Shown here: positions 8,061-17,048 of the stretch, one piece after another | Layout: the number at the start of each line of letters is the position of its first letter | Numbering within the stretch: position 1 is the first letter of the stretch | Assembly: GCA_036498265.1 (NCBI GenBank) | Contig: DASYFT010000010.1 | Coordinates: 6,017 to 70,016 of the forward strand | DNA: 64,000 bases | Source of the DNA: Palsa-744 sp036498265 | GTDB taxonomy: Bacteria; Actinomycetota; Thermoleophilia; Solirubrobacterales; Solirubrobacteraceae | Direction: 5' to 3' | Translations under genes and position numbers: made by a program | Notes under the pieces: model-generated | The model's input: the letters and a program-made list of their open reading frames with translations, nothing else | Told to the model about the DNA's origin: nothing | Database searches by the model: none

Positions 8061-8561
8061 TCAGCCCGCCGGAGGCGGGGAGAGCGCGGTCGGCGCGGCG
8101 CCGGCGCGCGGCTGGAAGATCGTGTAGCTGCCGATCGCGGTCGCCAGCAGCCGCCCGTCCTCGTGGCGCACCTCGCTTCGCATCACCGCCGTCCTGCGGT
8201 TGCGGCGGTCGAGCGTCGTCCGGCAGATCACGTCGCCCTCGGTGGCGGTCTGGACGTAGTTGATCGAGATGTTGATGGTCGCGATGCGCTCGCCCTCGCT
8301 CGTCTGCGCCCACAGCGTCGAGCCCATGCAGTAGTCGACCAGCGCGAAGCTGGCCACGCCCGAGAGCAGCCCGCCGCGGTTGATCAGCTCGGGGCGGATC
8401 GTCAGCCGGACGGTCTGGGGGTCCTCCCAGCGCATGCCGATGAACCCGCTCACCCCGTCGAACGATTCCGGCCCCGTCGCGCTCCTCGCGCCCGGGTCCG
8501 CGTCTGTCCCCACAGGCGCGCCGTCGTCCTGCTCCTGCGCGCTCGCTCTTTGCTCGGCCAT
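8061..8561 (-). CDS. PaaI-type hotdog thioesterase
   Basis: The 166-aa protein has a disordered N-terminus (~1-30) and one hotdog domain: GFIGMRWEDPQTVRLTI, NRGGLLSGVASFALVDYCMGS (the central helix with its conserved acidic residue) and ATINISINYVQTATEGDVIC. This is the PaaI/4HBT-2 layout, which hydrolyses acyl- or aryl-CoA thioesters. The substrate is unknown. It is first in the thiD-containing minus-strand run and faces a 400-bp gene-poor stretch. The ATG at 8561 is the only good start. Confidence 0.85.
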   Translation of the reverse strand: MAEQRASAQEQDDGAPVGTDADPGARSATGPESFDGVSGFIGMRWEDPQTVRLTIRPELINRGGLLSGVASFALVDYCMGSTLWAQTSEGERIATINISINYVQTATEGDVICRTTLDRRNRRTAVMRSEVRHEDGRLLATAIGSYTIFQPRAGAAPTALSPPPAG

Positions 8562-8672
8562 AGGTCGGCAGGCTATCGGCCGTGGCGTCGAGCCCGCCGC
8601 GCCGCCGAGCGCCCGAGGCGGCTGCCCGGCGCCTCGCGCCCGACCCGACCGGGCCCCCTCGATCGCGCCGCC

Positions 8673-8700
8673 TTGACGTTATTCAGTTTCTTGATATATT
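8673..8700 (+). promoter_or_regulatory. Strong sigma70-type promoter
   Basis: TTGACG (8673-8678), a 16-nt spacer and TATATT (8695-8700) form the best consensus promoter in the window, in a small AT-rich island. Transcription would start near 8707. GTGCAC at 8703-8708 and again at 8722-8727 brackets the start and could be an operator or a 5' hairpin. The nearest gene downstream is the 88-aa gene at 8961, which would leave a leader of about 250 nt. Confidence 0.65.
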
Positions 8701-8828
8701 TAGTGCACAATGTTCGATCACGTGCACAGCCGCCCGGCGGACGCAGGCGTCCCACCGGACGGCACGGTCGAGGCCCGATTGCCTCGCACCGGTGCGATCG
8801 AGCGATGTACCCGTCCCTGACGTGTAGA

Positions 8829-8955
8829 CACCTCCTCCCCTCTGGTCCGGGGAGGGCCAGGCCGGCCCTCCCCGGACCGCCCTCCGCGATGCGATCGGCA
8901 CTGCCGGCGGCGCCTCGGGAGCGGACCTCCCCAACCTCCCCTACCTCCACAGGAG
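8829..8955 (+). promoter_or_regulatory. Structured leader with perfect hairpin and anti-SD-like repeats
   Basis: The leader contains CACCTCCTCC (8829-8838), identical to the anti-Shine-Dalgarno core of 16S rRNA. A perfect 15-bp inverted repeat follows (8844-8858 with 8864-8878, 5-nt loop). Three 9-nt direct repeats beginning ACCTCC (8925, 8934, 8943) then lead straight into the AGGAG ribosome-binding site at 8951-8955. The CCTCC units can pair with AGGAG, so translation could be occluded or switched. No T-run follows the hairpin, so it is not a classical terminator. A stand-alone small RNA ending near 8880 is an alternative. Confidence 0.45.
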
Positions 8956-8960
8956 CCATC

Positions 8961-9227
8961 ATGCCGAGGATCATCGTCACGTCCGACCCCTCCCCGCTTC
9001 CAGACGACACCTCCATCCTGCTCGACGAGAGCGTGCGATCCGTCCACCTCAGCACCGGCCACGCGGCCGCCCAGCTCGTCGAGCGGCTCGCGTGGGCGAT
9101 CAGCGACGCCGAGGACCTCGAGTCGGGCGGGCACGCACGCGGCGAGGCGCCGTCTCGGCCGGCACGCCGGGTGCCGCGCCGGCCTTCTGGACCGGCCGCG
9201 CGCCGGCGCGTGCCGGTCGTCGCCTAG
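8961..9227 (+). CDS. Small protein of unknown function (88 aa)
   Basis: An ATG at 8961 lies 5 nt after AGGAG. The N-terminal ~55 residues form a compact domain (MPRIIVTSDP, LLDESVRSVHLSTGHAA, QLVERLAWAISDAEDLE) and the last ~33 are an Arg/Pro/Ala-rich basic tail that is likely disordered or nucleic-acid binding. I do not recognise the family. The frame stays open upstream, but the good ribosome-binding site decides this start. A strong promoter and a 250-nt structured leader upstream suggest abundant, regulated expression. Confidence 0.7.
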   Translation: MPRIIVTSDPSPLPDDTSILLDESVRSVHLSTGHAAAQLVERLAWAISDAEDLESGGHARGEAPSRPARRVPRRPSGPAARRRVPVVA

Positions 9228-9649
9228 CGGAGCGGACCGTCCGGATCGTTGGCGCTGCGTGTGGCCTTTCTCACGTAATGCCCGGCCGCCGGGAAGTACC
9301 TTTCGGGGTGGCCTTCATCTCTCGTTGGCCCTCTAGGAGCGAGACCGCCCCGGGTGGCCGTGCGCGTGCTCCGGCCCGCAACGACCTCCGGGGGCGGCCG
9401 CTTGCCCGCTGGATCTGACCGGCAGAGAGGGCGCCAACAGGACCGGACGCAGATGGCCCGGCCCCGATTGCCCTGAGAGTCCCGCCTCCTACGCTCTGTG
9501 TGGAAGCGGCTCCTTCGGGGGCGGGGCCGGGGTCGCCAACCTATGGCGACGCCCCCGGCCGGTCAACGGGCGCAGGGCGCGTTGCAGTGCCGTCCCATGC
9601 CCTCGTGGTGCGGTGGGTCCCCCGGCGCCTCCGGGATAATGGGTGTGCG
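9228..9649. other. Gene-poor stretch with a long hairpin
   Basis: I see no convincing gene in these 422 bases. The main feature is an imperfect hairpin at 9525-9560: GGCCGGGG (9525-9532) pairs with CCCCGGCC (9553-9560) and TCGCC (9533-9537) with GGCGA (9545-9549), with a small bulge and a 7-nt loop. There is no T-run after it. It could end transcription of the 88-aa gene, be a structured RNA, or be a repeat element. Confidence 0.4.
9635..9640 (+). promoter_or_regulatory. Candidate -10 element, possibly giving a leaderless mRNA
   Basis: GATAAT sits 9 nt before the ATG at 9650, and no ribosome-binding site lies between. This spacing suggests transcription starts at or next to the start codon, a common arrangement in Actinobacteria. 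No clear -35 is visible. Confidence 0.35.
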
Positions 9650-10048
9650 ATGTCGCAGCAGAACGTGGAGATCGTGCGCGATCAGTACGACGCTACGAAC
9701 GAGCGCGACTTTCGCCGCGTGATGTCGCACTACGCGGAGGATGTCGAGATGGTCGTTCCCTTCGGGCTCAGGGCGGGGACATTCAAGGGCCGGCGCGCCG
9801 TGGGAGAGTGGTTCGGGGACTGGCTCGCGACATTCGACGAAGATGCGAGATTCGACATCGAGGAGATCGTCGGCAAGGGCGCGTTGGTGCTCCTGATAGC
9901 CAGACACCGCGCGACGGGTCGAGCCAGCGGCGTTGCCGTGGCGCGAGCCGTGTGCTGGGTCTACCGGATCGAGGCGGGCAAGATCAAGCTGGTGCAGGCC
10001 TACGAGTCTCGAGACGAAGCGCGCAAGGCCGTCGGGCTGGAGGGGTAG
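9650..10048 (+). CDS. SnoaL-like/NTF2-fold protein
   Basis: The 132-aa protein has the NTF2-like cone fold of SnoaL-type proteins: an N-terminal helix (QNVEIVRDQYDATNERD), then HYAEDVEMVVPFG, GRRAVGEWFGDWLATFDEDARFDIEEI and a C-terminal WVYRIEAGKIKLVQAYESRDEAR. The pattern YRIxxGKIxxxxxYxSRxEA is typical of a widespread single-domain actinobacterial group whose substrates are mostly unknown. It is probably transcribed alone from a promoter just upstream. Confidence 0.8.
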   Translation: MSQQNVEIVRDQYDATNERDFRRVMSHYAEDVEMVVPFGLRAGTFKGRRAVGEWFGDWLATFDEDARFDIEEIVGKGALVLLIARHRATGRASGVAVARAVCWVYRIEAGKIKLVQAYESRDEARKAVGLEG

Positions 10049-10136
10049 GCGCAGAGGGTTTCTCCAGACCCCCGCCCGCACCGCATCTGAGCCGCCGGGC
10101 CTGCATTTCGTCCCAAGGAGCGCCTTTGCTTGCGGG

Positions 10137-10577
10137 GTGGACCCATCAGGCATCCCTCGCGGAGTCCGCGGCCGGCGCTCGGGCGGCCGGCCCGACGGAC
10201 GGCGTGCCCTCGGGGCGGTCGGAGAGCAGCTTGCGGCGGCGCACTTCGAGCGCCTCGGCTTCACAGTGCTCGGGCGCAACGTTCGCACCGGCCACGGCGA
10301 GATCGACCTGATCGCCTGCGACGGGCGCACGCTCGTGTTCGCTGAGGTCAAGACACGGGCGCTGCGAGCCGGGGCGGGCCCCCGGCCGGCTCTCGACCCG
10401 CTGGCCGCCCTGCGCCACCGCCAGCGCGCGCGCCTGCGGCGGGCAGCCGTGGCCTGGTTGAGCCGCGAACGGTCGTCCAGGCCGCGCGCACGGACGATCC
10501 GCTTCGACGCGATCGGCGTGGTGCTCGACGCGCGCGGGGGCCTGGTCCGCCTCGACCATCTCGAGGCAGCCTGGTGA
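10137..10577 (+). CDS. YraN family (UPF0102) putative endonuclease-like protein
   Basis: The conserved core is clear: GAVGEQLAAAHFERLGFTVLGRN, then GHGEIDLIACDGRTLVFAEVKTR, the PD-(D/E)xK-like signature of YraN (GEIDLI...VFxEVKxR). YraN proteins have a Holliday-resolvase-like fold; their cellular role is unsettled. The start is uncertain: GTG 10137 is in frame, with an AAGGAG box 16 nt upstream, further than usual. The family core begins near RALGAVGEQ. It converges on rnhB with 9 bp between stops, matching the common rnhB-yraN neighbourhood. Confidence 0.85.
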   Translation: MDPSGIPRGVRGRRSGGRPDGRRALGAVGEQLAAAHFERLGFTVLGRNVRTGHGEIDLIACDGRTLVFAEVKTRALRAGAGPRPALDPLAALRHRQRARLRRAAVAWLSRERSSRPRARTIRFDAIGVVLDARGGLVRLDHLEAAW

Positions 10578-10586
10578 GGCGGGCTT

Positions 10587-11294
10587 CTACAGCGCGAGCT
10601 GCTGGTAGGCGAGCGACTGGAAGGACATGCGGTGCAGCGGCGAGACGCCCTGGCGCGAGATCGCGTCGCGGTGTGACGGCGTCGAGTAGCCGACGTGCTC
10701 GGCGAAGTCCCAGCCGGGATGCTCGCCGTCGGCGTGGCGCATGAAGCGGTCGCGTGTGACCTTGGCGACGATCGACGCCGCTGCTATCGCCGCGCTCGTG
10801 GCGTCGCCGTCGACGATCGCGCGCTGCGGGCGGCCGAAGTCGGCGACGGAGAAGCCGTCCACCAGGCACAGCACCTCGCCCGCCACGCCCCGGGTGACCC
10901 CCAGCATGGCGTCGCGCAGCGCCGCCAGGTTCGTCTTGTGGAGCCCCCGGGCGTCGATCCCGCGCACGCAGCGCGAGACGACGACCACGCGCGCGGCGCT
11001 GCGGAGCACGAGCGGGTAGAGCTGCTCGCGCGCCTCGAAGGTGTGCTGCTTGGAGTCGTTGAGCGCGCTGAGCGAGCGCAGCTCGCGGGTGGTCAGGGCC
11101 TCGTAGTCGAACAGCACCCCCGCGGCGACGAGCGGGCCGGCGAGCGAGCCACGCCCGGCCTCGTCGGCCCCGGCGATCAGGCGGACGCCCAGCCGGCGGT
11201 CGAAGGCGAACAGCCGCCGCCCGCTGCCCGAGCGCCGGGCCCGGCGCCGCGAGCGAGCCGATCGGGGCGATCCATCCGGGCGCAGAGCTGCCAT
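10587..11294 (-). CDS. rnhB: Ribonuclease HII
   Basis: The 235-aa enzyme removes ribonucleotides and RNA primers from RNA-DNA hybrids. The metal-binding motifs are present: AGADEAGRGSLAGPLVAAGV, an Asp in LVDGFSVAD, and AAASIVAKVTRDR, with YSTPSHRDAISRQGVSPLHRMSF at the C-terminus. Residues 1-35 are an Arg-rich extension. The start at ATG 11294 lies 34 nt after the lepB stop, in the conserved rplS-lepB-rnhB order. Confidence 0.95.
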   Translation of the reverse strand: MAALRPDGSPRSARSRRRARRSGSGRRLFAFDRRLGVRLIAGADEAGRGSLAGPLVAAGVLFDYEALTTRELRSLSALNDSKQHTFEAREQLYPLVLRSAARVVVVSRCVRGIDARGLHKTNLAALRDAMLGVTRGVAGEVLCLVDGFSVADFGRPQRAIVDGDATSAAIAAASIVAKVTRDRFMRHADGEHPGWDFAEHVGYSTPSHRDAISRQGVSPLHRMSFQSLAYQQLAL

Positions 11295-11328
11295 CGTCGA
11301 GGAGGGCTCCGGCGGCGGGGCGCTTTCG

Positions 11329-12027
11329 CTAGAGGATCCCGATGCGGTCGGGGGGCCAGTAGGTGGCGATTGCGCCGCCGATGACCCATCCGGTGGGAAC
11401 GGGTCCCCAGAACCTGCTGTCGTCGGATTCCCCACGGTTGTCGCCCATCATGAACCAGTGTCCGGGCGGAATGGTGATCGGCGTCGGGAAGTTGCACTCG
11501 GGGCTCGAGCCGCAGGGTTTGGTGTAGGAGTCGTTCTCGCGCTTGCCGTTGCGGATGACATGGCCTTCGACGATCGAGATCACGTCGCCGGGCCCGGCGA
11601 CGATCCGCTTGATGAAGTTGACGCCCGAGCGGGTCGGCTCGGGCTGCGAGCAGGCGGCGCCGCCAAGTTTGATCACGTGCGCGATCGGCCCGCACACCTC
11701 CTGCTCGGCGTCTCGCGGCGGATGGAAGACCGCGATCTCGCCGACGTGCGGTTCGCTGAAGTCCATTCCGATGCGGTTGACCAGCACCCGCTGGCCGATC
11801 GCGAGCGTCGGCAGCATCGAGCCGCTCGGGATCCGGTAGGGCTTGACCACCCAGGCCTGGATCGCCAGCGCGAGGCCGAGCGCGACCGCGATGATGAGCA
11901 CCAGCTCGATGATCGAGTTGCGCGTCGATTTCGCGGCCTTCCTGCCGCGCTTCGGTGCGGCCGGGCCGTCACTGGCGCTGCTCGAGCCGCCGCCTTTGGC
12001 GCTGCGTGTCTTGGCGCTGATGTTCAC
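11329..12027 (-). CDS. lepB: Signal peptidase I
   Basis: The 232-aa membrane protease cleaves signal peptides of exported proteins. It has a basic Ser/Lys-rich cytoplasmic tail (~1-37), one TM segment (IIELVLIIAVALGLALAIQAWVV), the catalytic Ser in PSGSMLPTL, the catalytic Lys in FIKRIVAGPGD and box E GDNRGESDDSRFWGPV. The GTG start overlaps the rplS stop as GTGA. A Cys-containing insert (CGPIAHVIKLGGAACSQPEP) between the catalytic blocks resembles inserts in other high-GC actinobacterial LepB proteins. Confidence 0.95.
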   Translation of the reverse strand: MNISAKTRSAKGGGSSSASDGPAAPKRGRKAAKSTRNSIIELVLIIAVALGLALAIQAWVVKPYRIPSGSMLPTLAIGQRVLVNRIGMDFSEPHVGEIAVFHPPRDAEQEVCGPIAHVIKLGGAACSQPEPTRSGVNFIKRIVAGPGDVISIVEGHVIRNGKRENDSYTKPCGSSPECNFPTPITIPPGHWFMMGDNRGESDDSRFWGPVPTGWVIGGAIATYWPPDRIGIL

Positions 12028-12683
12028 GCCTGCTCGTCGCCGGCGGGCTGGCCTCGCTGGGCCTCGCCGGCATCGGAGGAGGTATCGGTCGCGCTCGCTG
12101 CGGCGCTCTCGCCCTCGGGCGTCGTCTCGGCCTCTGCCTCGGCGGCCGCCGGCGTCCCCGCGGCGGCATCTGCCTCCGTGGCGGCGCCCTGCCCGTCGCC
12201 TGCGCCCTCGACGGGGGCCTCCTCCAGCTGTGCGTCCGGGTTGGCCTCGGTGACCGCCTCCTCCGCGGTCATGCCATCTGCATCGGTCGCGCCGGCCGGC
12301 TCGTGCAGCAGGCCGGGCTCGACGGCGGTCTCCGGCCCCGTGTAGCGGCGCTCGCGCACCCGTGCGCGCTTGCCCACGCGATCACGCAGGTAGTAGAGCT
12401 TGGCGCGGCGCACGTCGCCTCGCGCGGCGAGCTCGATGCGCTCGATCTTGGGGGAGTGCACGGGGAACATCCGCTCGACGCCCACCCCGAAGGACTGCTT
12501 GCGCACCGTGAAGGTCTCGCGGGCTCCGTGGCCCTGGCGCTTGATGACGACGCCCTCGAACACCTGAACGCGGCTGCGCGCGCCCTCGATCACCTGGAAG
12601 TGGACCTTGACGCGGTCTCCCGGCGCGAAGTCGGGGACGCGGCGCAGCTGACCGCGCTCGATGGTTTCGATGACGCTGCTCAT
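12024..12683 (-). CDS. rplS: Ribosomal protein L19 with long acidic tail
   Basis: Residues ~1-115 are a normal L19 (PDFAPGDRVKVHFQVIEG, FEGVVIKRQGHG, ETFTVRKQSFGVGVERMFPVHSPKI, AKLYYLRDRVGK). A further ~100 residues form an Ala/Glu/Thr/Asp-rich, probably disordered acidic tail. L19 sits at the 30S-50S interface. The tail about doubles the usual length, which is unusual for a core ribosomal protein. A candidate -10 (TACCAT, 12760-12755) in the 118-nt gap after trmD may give the gene its own promoter. The stop overlaps lepB as GTGA. Confidence 0.95.
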   Translation of the reverse strand: MSSVIETIERGQLRRVPDFAPGDRVKVHFQVIEGARSRVQVFEGVVIKRQGHGARETFTVRKQSFGVGVERMFPVHSPKIERIELAARGDVRRAKLYYLRDRVGKRARVRERRYTGPETAVEPGLLHEPAGATDADGMTAEEAVTEANPDAQLEEAPVEGAGDGQGAATEADAAAGTPAAAEAEAETTPEGESAAASATDTSSDAGEAQRGQPAGDEQA

Positions 12684-12801
12684 GACGGTGAAGAGGGTGC
12701 GCCCTGTGACCCTTGGAGGCACCGAGATGCGGCCTCGGCCGGCGCGACCAGGCAATGGTAGCGAACGACCGCCGGCCGCCGTCGCACCCGATCGGTCGCT
12801 C

Positions 12802-13497
12802 TCAGCGTCGCCGGTCGCCCCCCGCGGCGGCTCCGCGTTCGCGGCTTCGCTCCCGCCTCCACTCGGCGATGCGCTCGTGATGCCCGGAGAGCAGGACGTC
12901 CGGGACCCGCCAGCCACGGTACTCGGCGGGCCTCGTGTAGTGGGGGTACTCGGGGTCGCCGTCGAGTGCGGCGCTGAAGGACTCCTCCGCCGCCGAGTGC
13001 TCGTGCCCAAGCGCGCCCGGGAGCTTCCTGCTCACGGCATCGCAGAGCACCATCGCGGGGAGCTCGCCGCCGCTCAGCACGTACCGGCCGATCGAGACGA
13101 CGTCGCTCGCGAAGTGCTCGAGGACGCGCTCGTCGAAGCCCTCGTAGCGGCCGCACAGGAGCGTCAGCGCCGGCTCGGCGGCGAGCTCGTCGACGAGCCC
13201 GTCGTCCAGCAGGCGGCCGCCCGGTGCCAGCGCGATCACCCGCCGCCGGTTGCGCAGCTCGACGGGGTCCATGCCGTAGTGGCCGCGCAACGCACTCTCG
13301 ATGACGTCGACGCGCAGCACCATCCCGGCGCCGCCGCCGAACGGCATGTCGTCGACCTGGCGGCCGCTGAGCGGCGTGTGGTCGCGGTAGTTCACCAGCC
13401 CGAGGTGCGATCCGCTGCCGAGCAGGTTGCTCACGTGGCGCTGGTCGGCGAACCAGTCGAACCACTCCGGGAAGAGCGTGAAGATGTCGACGTTCAA
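12802..13497 (-). CDS. trmD: tRNA (guanine-N1)-methyltransferase TrmD
   Basis: The 231-aa SPOUT methyltransferase makes m1G37 in tRNAs that read CNN, UGG and CGG-type codons, preventing +1 frameshifts. The N-terminus NVDIFTLFPEWF and the knot motifs LLCGRYEGFDERV and YVLSGGELPAMVLCDAVSRKLPGALG are diagnostic. The TTG start at 13497 overlaps the rimM stop as TTGA, which decides the start. The rpsP-khpA-rimM-trmD-rplS order is the classic one. Confidence 0.95.
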   Translation of the reverse strand: MNVDIFTLFPEWFDWFADQRHVSNLLGSGSHLGLVNYRDHTPLSGRQVDDMPFGGGAGMVLRVDVIESALRGHYGMDPVELRNRRRVIALAPGGRLLDDGLVDELAAEPALTLLCGRYEGFDERVLEHFASDVVSIGRYVLSGGELPAMVLCDAVSRKLPGALGHEHSAAEESFSAALDGDPEYPHYTRPAEYRGWRVPDVLLSGHHERIAEWRRERSRERGAAAGGDRRR

Positions 13498-14033
13498 CGT
13501 CCCTCTCCGCCACGGCCAGGCGCCGGCGACGCCGCGTCCTCGCCGAGGAACTCGAGGTCCACGTCGATCCGTTCGCGGCCGGGGTCGACCTCGCGGACCG
13601 CGTCCCTCACCATCGGCACCAGCAGAGGCTCGCCACCCCTGTCCAGACGAACCTCGAGCGCCTCGCAGGACGGCAGCTCGATCAGCCGCAGCACCGTGCC
13701 GAGGTGCGCCTCTCCGTCGTAGACCTCGCACCCCTGGAGTTCGTGGGCCCACCATTCGCCGTCGGCGAGCGCCGGCGCCCGCTCGGCGTCGACCGCGAGC
13801 TCGCTGCCCCGCAGCGCCTCCGCGGCGGCGCGATCCTCGACGCCCTCCAGGCGCACGATCGGCCTCGCGTCGGTCCCCGCGCGCCTGGAGATGGCGGCCG
13901 TGAGGCCACCCACCTCGACGCTGGTGCCGAGGCTCAGCAGGCGCGGACGGGCGCCTGTCACGTAGAAGCTCCCGTCCAGCCCGTGCGGCCGGCCGACGCG
14001 TCCCGCCGAGAGCTTGGCCGGGCTGCCCGCCAC
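13494..14033 (-). CDS. rimM: 16S rRNA processing protein RimM
   Basis: The 179-aa protein has the RimM N-terminal beta-barrel (SAGRVGRPHGLDGSFYVTG) and PRC-barrel (GEWWAHELQGCEVYDGEAHLGTVLRLIE, LLVPMV) domains. RimM binds S19 and helps mature the 30S head. GTG 14033 follows a GGAAGG box at good spacing; longer upstream reading overlaps khpA and lacks homology. A ~20-residue Pro/Gly-rich tail ends the protein. It is coupled to trmD. Confidence 0.93.
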   Translation of the reverse strand: MAGSPAKLSAGRVGRPHGLDGSFYVTGARPRLLSLGTSVEVGGLTAAISRRAGTDARPIVRLEGVEDRAAAEALRGSELAVDAERAPALADGEWWAHELQGCEVYDGEAHLGTVLRLIELPSCEALEVRLDRGGEPLLVPMVRDAVREVDPGRERIDVDLEFLGEDAASPAPGRGGEGR

Positions 14034-14059
14034 TTCGCGTCCTTCCAATCGTGTGCGCG

Positions 14060-14308
14060 TCAGTCGACGATATCGACGAGGACGTGCGAGCCCTCGCCCG
14101 CGGCAGCCGCTTTGACGACCGTCCGCAGCGCATGGGCCGTGCGGCCGCCGCGCCCGATCACGCGCCCGTAGTCCTCGGCGCCGACGCACAGCTCGAGCAC
14201 GATCGTGCCGTCGTCCTCGTCGAACTGCTCGACCGACACCGCGTCGGGGTCCTCGACGAGACCTTCGGCGAGGTACTCCAGCAGCTGCCTGGGGATCTCG
14301 CTGGGCAT
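14060..14308 (-). CDS. khpA: KH-domain RNA-binding protein KhpA
   Basis: This 82-aa protein is almost only a KH domain, with the GxxG loop in VIGRGGRTAHALRTVVKAAA. KhpA pairs with KhpB/Jag and binds many RNAs. Its place between rpsP and rimM is the standard position. Asp/Glu-rich residues 25-35 are typical. Confidence 0.92.
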   Translation of the reverse strand: MPSEIPRQLLEYLAEGLVEDPDAVSVEQFDEDDGTIVLELCVGAEDYGRVIGRGGRTAHALRTVVKAAAAGEGSHVLVDIVD

Positions 14309-14329
14309 CTCGAGGCGCCCGGCAGGGTC

Positions 14330-14584
14330 CTAGCCGGTCCGGGTCTCGATGCCCTGGATGCGAAGCAGCTTGCGCACCGTGTTCGAGGGCTGAGCGCCCC
14401 GGGCCAGCCAGCTGCGGGCGCGATCCTGGTCGATCTCGATCGTCGACGGCTCCGTCTGCGGGTTGTAGTGGCCGATCGTCTCGATTACGCGCCCGTCGCG
14501 CGGGGAGCGCTGGTCGGCGACGACGACTCGCCAGATCGGGTCCTTCTTGGCGCCCACTCGCGTGAGCCTGAGCCTGACTGCCAC
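14330..14584 (-). CDS. rpsP: Ribosomal protein S16
   Basis: An 84-aa S16 with VRLRLTRVGAKKDPIWRVVVADQRSPRDGRVIETIGHYNP at the N-terminus. The GTG start lies 5 nt after AGAGG. It heads the rpsP-khpA-rimM-trmD run, 94 nt downstream of ffh. That gap contains TCTAAGCT, a possible weak -10. Confidence 0.96.
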   Translation of the reverse strand: MAVRLRLTRVGAKKDPIWRVVVADQRSPRDGRVIETIGHYNPQTEPSTIEIDQDRARSWLARGAQPSNTVRKLLRIQGIETRTG

Positions 14585-14678
14585 GTTTTCCTCTCGGGGC
14601 CGGGAACCTGGATGCTGCGTTGCTGCCGGCAGAGCTTAGACGGTGGGCGACCGCGAGGCGCCCTTCGCGGCGCTCGCG

Positions 14679-16025
<1,347 letters not shown>

Positions 16026-16079
16026 GAGCTTGATTCTGGCAGTCCGCGCGCCGAGCCCCGGCGGCACGGCGCCCGGCGG

Positions 16080-16997
16080 CTAGGACTCGCGCGCCGGCGG
16101 CGGGCCGCCCCGCGGGCGCGGGCCGGCGTCCAGCCTGCCCCTCAGCGCCTCGCCGATGCCGCCGAAGGCCTCCGCGAACTCCGACGGCACGACGAACACC
16201 TTGTTGGCGTCGCCTTCGGCCAGCTGCGGCAGCATCTTGAGGTATTCGTAACTGAGCAGCTCGCGGTCGGGTTTACCCTCGTGAATCGCGTTGAACACCG
16301 TGTCGATCGCCTTCGCTTCGCCCTCGGCGCGCAGAATGGCGGCCTGCCGGTCACCCTCGGCGTTCAGAACGGCCGCCTGCTTGGCGCCCTCTGCCGTGAG
16401 GATCTGCGACTGCTTCTCGCCTTCTGCGGTGAGGATCGCCGCCCGGCGATCGCGCTCGGCGCGCATCTGCTTCTCCATCGCGGTCCTGATGTCGGGCGGC
16501 GGGTCCACCGACTTGATCTCCACTCGGTTGATCCTGATGCCCCACTTGCCGGTGGCCTCGTCGAGCACCACGCGAAGCTCGGTGTTGACGTTCTCGCGCG
16601 AGGTGAGCGTCGCCTCCAGCGTCAGGCCGCCGATCACGTTGCGCAGTGTCGTGACCGTCAGCTGCTCGATTGCCTGCAGCGGGTTGGCGATCTCGTAGGT
16701 GGCCGAGCGCGGGTCCGTGATCGTGAAGTAGAGGACCGTCTCGATGCCGACCACCACGTTGTCTTCGGTGATCACCGACTGGGGCGCGAAGTTCACGACC
16801 TGCTCGCGGAGGTCGACGAGGGGCTTGACGCGGTCGATGAACGGAGTGACGATCGTGAGGCCCGGTTCCAGCGTGCGGCTGTAGCGGCCGAGCCGCTCGA
16901 CGACCCCCGCCCTGGCCTGCGGAATGACGCGGATGGTGCGCGCCGCGACGATAAGCGCGAAGACTACGACCACTACGATCACGATCAGGGCGGCCAT
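16080..16997 (-). CDS. SPFH/band 7 (stomatin/paraslipin-like) protein
   Basis: The 305-aa protein has one N-terminal TM segment (ALIVIVVVVVFALIVAARTI), the SPFH domain (PQARAGVVERLGRY, PFIDRVKPLVDLREQV) and a coiled-coil made of ~10-residue repeats of the form AEGEKQ/AEGAKQ/AEGDRQ/AEGEAKA. This is the paraslipin/QmcA layout, which forms membrane scaffolds. The nfeD-family gene immediately upstream is the classic partner, supporting a membrane-microdomain or proteolysis-linked role. The exact function is unknown. Confidence 0.9.
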   Translation of the reverse strand: MAALIVIVVVVVFALIVAARTIRVIPQARAGVVERLGRYSRTLEPGLTIVTPFIDRVKPLVDLREQVVNFAPQSVITEDNVVVGIETVLYFTITDPRSATYEIANPLQAIEQLTVTTLRNVIGGLTLEATLTSRENVNTELRVVLDEATGKWGIRINRVEIKSVDPPPDIRTAMEKQMRAERDRRAAILTAEGEKQSQILTAEGAKQAAVLNAEGDRQAAILRAEGEAKAIDTVFNAIHEGKPDRELLSYEYLKMLPQLAEGDANKVFVVPSEFAEAFGGIGEALRGRLDAGPRPRGGPPPARES

Positions 16998-17048
16998 TTG
17001 GCGGTCTTTCCTTTCTGGGTGCCTTCAGGGGGGAGCGTATCCGGCTCC

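Noticed and set aside
8844..8878. Intrinsic terminator
   Set aside because: The 15-bp hairpin is perfect but is not followed by a T-run and lies inside the leader of a likely gene; kept as a leader structure instead.
9228..9420. tRNA-like or small-gene signal
   Set aside because: No acceptor/T-arm pattern (no GTTCGA box) and no frame with a ribosome-binding site.
16300..16440. Short repeats resembling a CRISPR or tandem array
   Set aside because: They encode the AEGxKQ repeats of the SPFH coiled coil and have no constant repeat-spacer structure.
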